The notes below the pieces were generated by a model. It was not told the DNA's origin. It saw only the letters and a program-made list of their open reading frames with translations, and did no database searches. From positions 1 to 5,863 of the forward strand of contig DAOTVD010000465.1 in assembly GCA_034437075.1 (NCBI GenBank): DNA of 5,863 nucleotides, given 5' to 3'. The stretch is from DAOTVD01 sp034437075 (GTDB lineage: Bacteria; Chloroflexota; Anaerolineae; Aggregatilineales; J027). Of this stretch, positions 1 through 4,251 are shown piece by piece (within the stretch, counting starts at the first letter, position 1; each line of letters opens with the position of its first letter). The position numbers and the translations under genes are program-made.

Positions 1-141
1 GTCTTCGAAACCTTCATCATCCCGAACATGTTCGCGCAGGTGGCCCAGGGCGAAGCCAGCCCCGAAGAAGCCGCAGCCAGCGCCGAAGAACAGATCAACA
101 CCATTTTCGAACGTTGGCGCGAAGCTGGGCTCATCGAATAA
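1..141 (+). CDS. Carbohydrate ABC transporter solute-binding protein, C-terminal fragment
   Basis: Only the last 46 codons and the TAA stop lie in the window; the gene starts upstream. The visible tail runs from a hydrophobic IIPNMFAQVAQGE stretch through a Glu/Ala-rich helix (SPEEAAASAEEQ) to the ending ERWREAGLIE. This matches the usual end of family 1 (MalE/UgpB-like) sugar-binding proteins, where a 'spee-A' helix is followed by an amphipathic 'I..I...W...G' helix. Such proteins capture a sugar outside the membrane and deliver it to the permease pair. Its position directly before an ATPase and two permeases of the same importer class supports the assignment. The signal peptide and ligand site are out of view, so the substrate cannot be guessed. 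The family call is an inference from a short tail plus context. Confidence 0.8.
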   Translation, partial: VFETFIIPNMFAQVAQGEASPEEAAASAEEQINTIFERWREAGLIE

Positions 142-164
142 GCACCGCTATTTTTTTCCGTTTT

Positions 165-184
165 CGGGGGGCTACGGCCCGCCG
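165..184 (+). promoter_or_regulatory. Intercistronic stem-loop with C(UACG)G tetraloop
   Basis: The stem is CGG-G-GGGC, the loop TACG, and the return arm GCCC-G-CCG. That gives four pairs closed by the C-G around TACG, a G:G mismatch, then three more pairs. C(UACG)G belongs to the exceptionally stable UNCG tetraloop class. It begins 24 nt after the binding-protein stop codon and is not followed by a T-run, so it does not look like a full intrinsic terminator. Hairpins at this place in sugar ABC operons often protect the abundant binding-protein mRNA while less of the downstream message accumulates. That role is inferred here. Confidence 0.55.
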
Positions 185-199
185 CAATTTGCACAACAC

Positions 200-235
200 C
201 ACGCCCTATGGAGCCTACACGCTTTATGGGGCGTG
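200..235 (+). repeat. Weak 7-bp inverted repeat in the gap before the ATPase gene
   Basis: CACGCCC (200-206) pairs with GGGCGTG (229-235) across a 22-nt loop. It lies 27 nt before the ATPase start. It could be a second RNA hairpin or a widely spaced operator-like site, but the loop is long and a chance match is possible. I see no convincing promoter hexamers in 142-262. Confidence 0.25.
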
Positions 236-262
236 CACGGTTCATGAAAAAAGGTAAATACG

Positions 263-1342
263 ATGGCTGTTGTAGAAACAAAAGCGTTAGTCAAGCGCTA
301 TAGTAGTGAAGTGACGGCAGTAAACGCGATTGATTTGCGCATTGATGATGGTGAATTTTTGGTCTTGTTGGGGCCATCGGGCTCGGGCAAAACCTCGCTG
401 CTGCGCATGCTCGCCGGGCTGGAGAAAGTCAGCGAGGGCAAGATTTTTATCGGGGGTAAGGATGTCACGTACTTGCCGCCGCGCGCGCGCAATATCTCGA
501 TGGTGTTTCAGAGCTACGCGCTGTACCCGCATATGAGCGTCTTTCGCAATATCGCGTTCCCGCTGAAAGCCGAGGGTCTGCCCTACGCCCAGCGCAAAGA
601 AAAGGTCGAATGGGCTGCGTCCATTTTTGGGATCGAGCAATTCTTAGAGCGCAAGCCGCGCCAACTCTCCGGCGGGCAACGTCAGCGCGTGGCCCTGGCG
701 CGGGCGGTCGTGCGCGAACCCGGCGTCTTTTTGCTGGACGAGCCGCTTTCGAACCTGGATGCTCAATTGCGCGCCAGCGCGCGTGATGAGATCAAGCAAT
801 TTCAGCGCCGCATCGGCACGACGACCGTGTATGTGACGCACGACCAGATCGAAGCGATGGGCATGGGCGACCGCATCGCGGTGATGCACCTGGGCAACCT
901 GCACCAAATCGGCACCCCGCACGAGCTTTATCGCGAACCCGCCGATACATTCGTGGCCACCTTCCTCGGTTCGCCGCCCATGAACCTCATCACCAAAGAC
1001 GAATGCATCATCGGCTTTCACCCCGAGCACTTTTTGCCCGAAACCATCCCCGCCGGGGATGTGCCCGTGTTCAAGTTTACGTTCAACGTCACGCGCGTAG
1101 AGTACCTGGGCGCCGACCGCTTCGTGTATGGCACCGTGCAGGGCACCGACGGCCCGGTGAAGGTTATCTCGAAGATTCCGTCGTTGGTGTCGCTACCCCT
1201 GGAAGCCGACCGCAACTATACCTTTGTGGTGCATCAGGATGACCTGAAATACTTTGACAAGGCCACTGGCAAGCGTGCCGAACCGATGCCCTTCACCATC
1301 GTGGAGCCCGTCGAAGCGCCCGCCATGGCGGCGGAAGTCTAA
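263..1342 (+). CDS. Sugar ABC transporter ATP-binding protein, MalK/UgpC-like
   Basis: This is the cytoplasmic ATPase that powers the importer by dimerising and hydrolysing ATP under the two permeases. All nucleotide-binding motifs are intact: Walker A GPSGSGKTS (residues 37-45), Q-loop Gln83 in VFQSYALYPH, signature LSGGQRQR (135-142), Walker B with LLDEP and catalytic Glu160, D-loop SNLD (163-166) and H-loop His193. A MalK-type C-terminal regulatory region follows, with GFHPEHF (251-257) in place of the usual GIRPEH. Only about ten residues separate the end of the core (PPMNL, 238-242) from that motif, where relatives usually have several dozen, so part of the OB fold appears missing. The tail after residue 340 is an extra Pro/Ala/Glu-rich stretch. 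The ATG has an AAGG ribosome-binding site (251-254) with 8-nt spacing. Total length of 359 is near the family norm of about 360-380. The sugar is unknown. Confidence 0.95.
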   Translation: MAVVETKALVKRYSSEVTAVNAIDLRIDDGEFLVLLGPSGSGKTSLLRMLAGLEKVSEGKIFIGGKDVTYLPPRARNISMVFQSYALYPHMSVFRNIAFPLKAEGLPYAQRKEKVEWAASIFGIEQFLERKPRQLSGGQRQRVALARAVVREPGVFLLDEPLSNLDAQLRASARDEIKQFQRRIGTTTVYVTHDQIEAMGMGDRIAVMHLGNLHQIGTPHELYREPADTFVATFLGSPPMNLITKDECIIGFHPEHFLPETIPAGDVPVFKFTFNVTRVEYLGADRFVYGTVQGTDGPVKVISKIPSLVSLPLEADRNYTFVVHQDDLKYFDKATGKRAEPMPFTIVEPVEAPAMAAEV

Positions 1343-1354
1343 GCGAGGTGTGTT

Positions 1355-2428
1355 ATGGCTCTGACTGAACAATCAAAACCCCTGTCGCGCACCGCTGATG
1401 GTCGTGGCGAAAAGCGCTATTTGCTGGATAACGAGCGCTTTTTGGGTATGGCGCTGTTGCTGCCCGCCGTCATCTATATCATTTTGCTGGTGGGCGTGCC
1501 TTTTGTGTTGGCCATCGCCTATAGCTTCAGCGATGTGACCATCGGCGACCGCTCGCTGGATTTCGTCGGCCTGGATACCTGGGAGCGCGTGATTAACGAT
1601 CCGGTTTTCCAGACCTCGCTATACAATAATTTCCGGTTTACGTTCATCGCGCAGTTTCTCGTCACCACGCTGTCGATCATCCTGGCCTTGATGCTCGCCC
1701 AGGATTTCCCCGGTAAGTGGCTTTTGCGCTTTCTCATCCTGTTGCCGTGGGTGACGCCCATCGCGCTGGGCTCGGTGGGCTGGCTGTATATGCTGGATAC
1801 GATCTATAGCCCCTTTGACTACGCCCTGCGGGAGGTCGGCTTGCTGGCCAATGTGGAAGACAAAGGCGCGCCCGTGCGCGAAGTGACGAACGGCTTACAG
1901 AGCATCGGCCTGATAGACGAAGGCGACGACACCGCGCTGAAGCTGAATTGCCAGATGCGCGGCGACCGCGAAATCTGTTTCTTTAACATGCAATGGCTGG
2001 GCCAGACGGACACCGCGCTGGGGTCGGTCATCGCGGTGCATGTGTGGCGCATGTTGCCGCTTTCGACCATCATTGTGCTGGCGGGGCTGTCGTCCATCCC
2101 CAAGGATATTAAAGACGCCGTGATGGTCGATGGCGTGGGCGCAGTGCGCGAGTTCTTCGAGGTCACCTTGCCGCTCATCGCGCCGATTACGGGTATCGCA
2201 ACCCTGTTTGGCCTGATTTACACATTTACGGACATCATCGTTATTGCGATCTTGACCAAAGGCAACCCCGCCAATGAGACGCAGGTGCTGCCCTACTGGG
2301 CCTATCTGAAGGGCATCCAGGGCACGAACTTGGCCGAAGGCGCGGCCATCGCGCTCTTTATGTTCCCGTTTTTGCTGGTGATTGCCGTGGGCGTGCTGAC
2401 GCTCATCCGGCGCCGGGAGGTGGTTTAA
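1355..2428 (+). CDS. Sugar ABC transporter permease, MalF/UgpA-like, with an external-loop insertion
   Basis: This is one of two membrane subunits forming the sugar channel. Six hydrophobic segments are visible, near residues 30-56, 95-116, 122-148, 221-245, 277-300 and 330-352, after a charged cytoplasmic N-terminus. The EAA coupling loop that docks on the ATPase is clear: DAVMVDGVGAVREFFEVTLP (254-273). The loop between helices 3 and 4 (about 149-220) should face outside and is about 70 residues long, against roughly 25-30 in typical relatives. The extra part is hydrophilic and acidic and contains Cys199 and Cys208. At 357 residues the protein is longer than the usual 290-310. The start follows the ATPase stop by 12 nt, with GAGG (1345-1348) as ribosome-binding site. 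The family assignment is firm; substrate and insertion role are unknown. Confidence 0.93.
   Translation: MALTEQSKPLSRTADGRGEKRYLLDNERFLGMALLLPAVIYIILLVGVPFVLAIAYSFSDVTIGDRSLDFVGLDTWERVINDPVFQTSLYNNFRFTFIAQFLVTTLSIILALMLAQDFPGKWLLRFLILLPWVTPIALGSVGWLYMLDTIYSPFDYALREVGLLANVEDKGAPVREVTNGLQSIGLIDEGDDTALKLNCQMRGDREICFFNMQWLGQTDTALGSVIAVHVWRMLPLSTIIVLAGLSSIPKDIKDAVMVDGVGAVREFFEVTLPLIAPITGIATLFGLIYTFTDIIVIAILTKGNPANETQVLPYWAYLKGIQGTNLAEGAAIALFMFPFLLVIAVGVLTLIRRREVV
2415..2420 (+). promoter_or_regulatory. Ribosome-binding site for the second permease gene
   Basis: GGGAGG lies inside the last codons of the upstream permease gene, 9 nt before the ATG at 2430. This supports that start over the in-frame ATG at 2436. 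Because the site sits inside the preceding gene and only one base separates stop from start, translational coupling of the two permeases is likely. Confidence 0.65.
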
Positions 2429-2429
2429 C

Positions 2430-3287
2430 ATGGATATGCGCTATTTCGCACGGCGGGTGCTCAAGTACATCATGCTCTACGCGGGGGTGGGCTTGTTCGC
2501 GCTATTCGCCGCGTTGCCCTTTTACCAGATGTTCATCACGGGTATGAAGGCCGATGCAGACTTCAACAATACGCGCGAGAACAACCCGTTCATTTGGAAC
2601 GAACTGCCCACCACCGAACACTTTACGTATCTCATCGAAGAAACCGAATACCTGACCTTTGTCTCCAATAGCCTGATTATTGGCGTGGCGGTGGTCATCA
2701 TCACGCTGTTGTTTTCCACCCCAGCGGCCTATAGCCTGGCCCGCCTGACGGGTAAACTGGGCGAGCGGCTCGGGATTCTCATCTTTATGGTCTATCTCAT
2801 CCCGCCGACGCTGTTGTTCATCCCGATGTCGAACGTGGTCAGTTTTGTGGATTTGCAAGGCAGCAAATGGGCTTTGGTGCTCATCTACCCCACCTTTACA
2901 ATCCCGTTTTGCACCTGGCTGCTGCTGGGCTTTATCAAGTCCATCCCCAAAGACATCGAAGAGCAGGCCATGGTAGATGGCTATAGCCGTTTTGGGGCGA
3001 TGTGGCGTGTGGTCTTGCCCTTGGCCGTGCCCGGTTTGCTGACGGTGGTCGTGTTTTCGTTCATGCTGACCCTGCACGAGTATATTTACGCGCTGGCCTT
3101 CACCACCAGCAGCAGCGAAAAACCCATCAGCATCGGCGTTACGACCGAATTGGTGCGCGGGGATGTGTTCTTCTGGCAATCGCTCACGCTCTCGGCGGTC
3201 ATTGTGGCCTTGCCCGTGGCGATCATCTATAACCTATTTTTGAATCGCTTTGTGCAGGGCTTGACCATGGGCGCGGTGAAGGGCTAA
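2430..3287 (+). CDS. Sugar ABC transporter permease, MalG/UgpE-like
   Basis: This is the second membrane subunit of the importer, partner of the preceding permease. At 285 residues it has the usual family length. Hydrophobic segments lie near residues 13-35, 77-101, 113-135, 145-168, 198-217 and 253-272, giving six helices. The EAA coupling loop is strong: EEQAMVDGYSRFGAMWRVVL (177-196), followed by PLAVPG. It also has the family's SIPKDIEEQAMVDG run and ends with a short tail, FVQGLTMGAVKG, as MalG-type subunits do. It starts one base after the stop of the first permease, consistent with coupled, equal expression. No unusual insertion is seen, in contrast to its partner. Confidence 0.95.
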   Translation: MDMRYFARRVLKYIMLYAGVGLFALFAALPFYQMFITGMKADADFNNTRENNPFIWNELPTTEHFTYLIEETEYLTFVSNSLIIGVAVVIITLLFSTPAAYSLARLTGKLGERLGILIFMVYLIPPTLLFIPMSNVVSFVDLQGSKWALVLIYPTFTIPFCTWLLLGFIKSIPKDIEEQAMVDGYSRFGAMWRVVLPLAVPGLLTVVVFSFMLTLHEYIYALAFTTSSSEKPISIGVTTELVRGDVFFWQSLTLSAVIVALPVAIIYNLFLNRFVQGLTMGAVKG

Positions 3288-3292
3288 TCTGC

Positions 3293-3481
3293 ATGGGCAA
3301 GCGCCCCTTTACGCCCAAGGAGAAATATCAACTTCTCGGTTGGGCTATGTTTACCGTGTGTGCGCTTCTATATACGCTAGATAGCCTGGCCAAAGGGAAT
3401 TGGTTGGTCGGGCTGGGTAGCGTCTTGTTTTTGGTCGCTTGCGTCGTGTTTATGGTGCCGCTGGTGGGGCGCTTACCCTAA
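3293..3481 (+). CDS. Small hypothetical protein with two membrane helices at the end of the ABC operon
   Basis: I do not recognise this 62-residue protein. It has a short basic N-terminus (MGKRPFTPKEKY), a hydrophobic segment near 14-33, a short KGNW turn, a second hydrophobic segment near 37-58, and ends VGRLP. The positive N-terminus suggests a helical hairpin with both ends in the cytoplasm. Single cysteines sit in each helix (Cys23, Cys50). The ATG is 5 nt after the MalG-like stop, with AAGGG (3280-3284) as ribosome-binding site at 8-nt spacing, so it is very likely translated with the transporter. It may be an accessory or stabilising subunit, or an unrelated small membrane protein carried at the operon end; the sequence does not decide. 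The stop codon abuts the outer inverted repeat that follows. Confidence 0.7.
   Translation: MGKRPFTPKEKYQLLGWAMFTVCALLYTLDSLAKGNWLVGLGSVLFLVACVVFMVPLVGRLP
3470..3480. repeat. 11-bp direct repeat, left copy
   Basis: CGCTTACCCTA occurs here, within the last codons of the small membrane-protein gene. It recurs in the same orientation at 3712-3722, over the stop codon of the facing macrodomain gene. The two copies bracket the whole convergent spacer. They could be a remnant of a duplication or insertion event, or coincidence. Confidence 0.4.
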
Positions 3482-3541
3482 GGCTTTTCCAAGTATTTAA
3501 CTATGCCGCTTGCTTTTGTCGAAAAGGATACCGTCTTGATT

Positions 3542-3577
3542 TTACCCCCCTCTAGCTCCCCCCGAATTCAGGGGGAG
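3542..3577 (+). repeat. Palindromic repeat unit, left copy
   Basis: The unit begins TTACCCC, has mixed C/T sequence, then the hairpin CTCCCCC (3556-3562) / GGGGGAG (3571-3577) around an 8-nt loop containing GAATTC. It shares TTACCCC and the 14-bp core CCCCGAATTCAGGG with the inverted copy at 3600-3638. Similar C-tract/AATT/G-tract units are, to my recollection, dispersed in several environmental bacterial genomes, including Chloroflexota. Confidence 0.6.
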
Positions 3578-3599
3578 AACTTACTCGTGCGCATAATGG

Positions 3600-3638
3600 C
3601 CCCTCCCTGAATTCGGGGAGGGGGATGGGGAGGGGTAA
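3600..3638 (-). repeat. Palindromic repeat unit, right (inverted) copy
   Basis: Read on the minus strand this copy also begins TTACCCC and has the core CCCCGAATTCAGGG. On the plus strand it forms an 8-bp perfect hairpin, CCCCTCCC (3600-3607) with GGGAGGGG (3616-3623), around an 8-nt loop containing GAATTC. It is separated from the left copy by 22 nt of unrelated sequence. Confidence 0.6.
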
Positions 3639-3702
3639 TTATTTTTCTGGAAAAGCCTAAGGCATCATGCTGCTTCAAGACAACACGATTGCATGCTCGG
3701 TG

Positions 3703-3724
3703 GCTAGGGTTCGCTTACCCTAGC
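3703..3724 (-). other. 8-bp hairpin overlapping the macrodomain gene stop codon
   Basis: GCTAGGGT (3703-3710) and ACCCTAGC (3717-3724) are perfect inverted repeats with a 6-nt loop. The complement of the TAA stop of the macrodomain gene (3715-3717) lies at the loop/stem border. Downstream on the minus strand the sequence reads CACCGAGCATGC, with no T-run, so it may stabilise the mRNA 3' end rather than terminate alone. Confidence 0.45.
3712..3722. repeat. 11-bp direct repeat, right copy
   Basis: This is the second copy of CGCTTACCCTA, matching 3470-3480 in the same orientation. It spans the stop codon of the macrodomain gene and lies inside the hairpin at 3703-3724. Confidence 0.4.
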
Positions 3725-4251
3725 GCTTCTGCGAAAGCAGCATAGGCCGCTTGGTTGAACAGCACAAAGCGAATCAGCGTCAGGGTATCGTCTTCGGCGG
3801 CGAAATCGTGGGCGGTTTGCAACGCGATCCGCGCGGCGGGTTGCAGCGGATAGCCATATATCCCCGTGCTGATGGCCGGAAAGGCAATGCTGCGTAGATC
3901 GTGCCCGGCGGCGATTTCCAGACTACGGTGGTAGGCGCTGGCCAGCAAGCGCGGCGATTCCGCGCTATTGGCGCGGTAGACCGGCCCCACCGCATGGATG
4001 ATATAGCGCGCGGGCAGGTCAAACCCAGAGGTAATGACCGCGTCACCCGTGTTGCAGCCTTCGGGGTAATCTTGCTTCAGTGCGGCCTGCAATTTGCGCC
4101 AACCCGCCGCCCGATGAATGGCGCCATCCACGCCACCGCCGCCCGCTAGGGCTTTGTTGGCCGCGTTCACGATGGCGTCGGTGTCTTGCTGGGTGATGTC
4201 GCCTTGCACAAGTTCGATACGGGTATTGTTCACGTCTAAATGGGTGCTCAT
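3715..4251 (-). CDS. Macrodomain protein, MacroD/YmdB-type ADP-ribose (O-acetyl-ADP-ribose) hydrolase
   Basis: This is a single-domain, 178-residue cytoplasmic protein of normal family length. Members bind ADP-ribose and hydrolyse O-acetyl-ADP-ribose or remove ADP-ribose from acidic residues. Visible motifs in order are QGDIT (16-20), NAAN (29-32), the glycine loop GGGGVDGAIHRAAG (37-50), GDAVITSGFDLP (69-80), YIIHAVGP (83-90) and AFPAISTGIYGYP (123-135). Asn32 and Asp42 have the spacing of the catalytic Asn/Asp pair known from YmdB and MacroD1, so an active enzyme is expected. The start ATG overlaps the stop of the upstream oxidoreductase by 4 bp, and an AAGGAGG site 7 nt before it supports the choice. 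The gene ends in a hairpin facing the convergent ABC operon. The family is certain; the physiological target is not shown. Confidence 0.93.
   Translation of the reverse strand: MSTHLDVNNTRIELVQGDITQQDTDAIVNAANKALAGGGGVDGAIHRAAGWRKLQAALKQDYPEGCNTGDAVITSGFDLPARYIIHAVGPVYRANSAESPRLLASAYHRSLEIAAGHDLRSIAFPAISTGIYGYPLQPAARIALQTAHDFAAEDDTLTLIRFVLFNQAAYAAFAEALG

Larger units (their letters stand above)
3542..3647 (+). terminator. Candidate terminator of the ABC operon: large stem followed by a T-rich tract
   Basis: The two inverted units can fold on each other as one long imperfect stem, or as two local hairpins of 7 and 8 bp. The right arm ends at TAA (3636-3638) and is followed at once by TTATTTTT (3639-3646). 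A strong GC stem followed by a T-rich run on the plus strand fits intrinsic termination of the transporter mRNA. The minus-strand side has no matching T-run, so bidirectional action is less likely. The T-run is interrupted and the stem-loop is larger than usual. Confidence 0.4.
3481..3658. repeat. Nested palindromic element bounded by an 11-bp inverted repeat
   Basis: AGGCTTTTCCA (3481-3491) is perfectly inverted as TGGAAAAGCCT (3648-3658); with one mismatch the match extends to 3477 and 3662. Inside lie two opposed copies of a GC-rich palindrome centred on GAATTC, at 3542-3577 and 3600-3638. The 178-bp block has no coding potential or transposase. It resembles a doublet of REP-like or miniature non-autonomous elements. 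No clean short target-site duplication touches its ends. The stretch 3493-3538 between outer and inner repeats holds only a weak CTTTT/AAAAG hairpin (3513-3526). Confidence 0.6.

Noticed and set aside
142..262. Possible internal promoter before the ATPase gene (TTGCAC at 189-194)
   Set aside because: No -10-like hexamer at suitable spacing; TATGGA and CTTTAT fall at about 13 and 27 nt.
1895..2431. Long open frame (178 codons) antisense to the MalF-like permease gene
   Set aside because: The translation is His/Gln/Arg-rich and low in hydrophobic order, typical of the shadow of a GC-biased membrane-protein gene; no family resemblance.
2502..3179. Long open frame (225 codons) antisense to the MalG-like permease gene
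   Set aside because: Same shadow composition, fully inside a confidently identified gene, with no ribosome-binding site or recognisable motif.
263..3481. Functional link between the sugar importer and the GMC/macrodomain genes
   Set aside because: The clusters are convergent and separated by a repeat/terminator-like block, so shared transcription is not indicated.
3542..3638. CRISPR array
   Set aside because: Only two units, in opposite orientation, with internal palindromes and one 22-nt gap; no regularly spaced direct repeats.
3481..3658. A complete transposable element with target-site duplication
   Set aside because: No transposase, and bases immediately outside the outer inverted repeat do not form a short direct duplication; only the offset 11-bp repeat exists.
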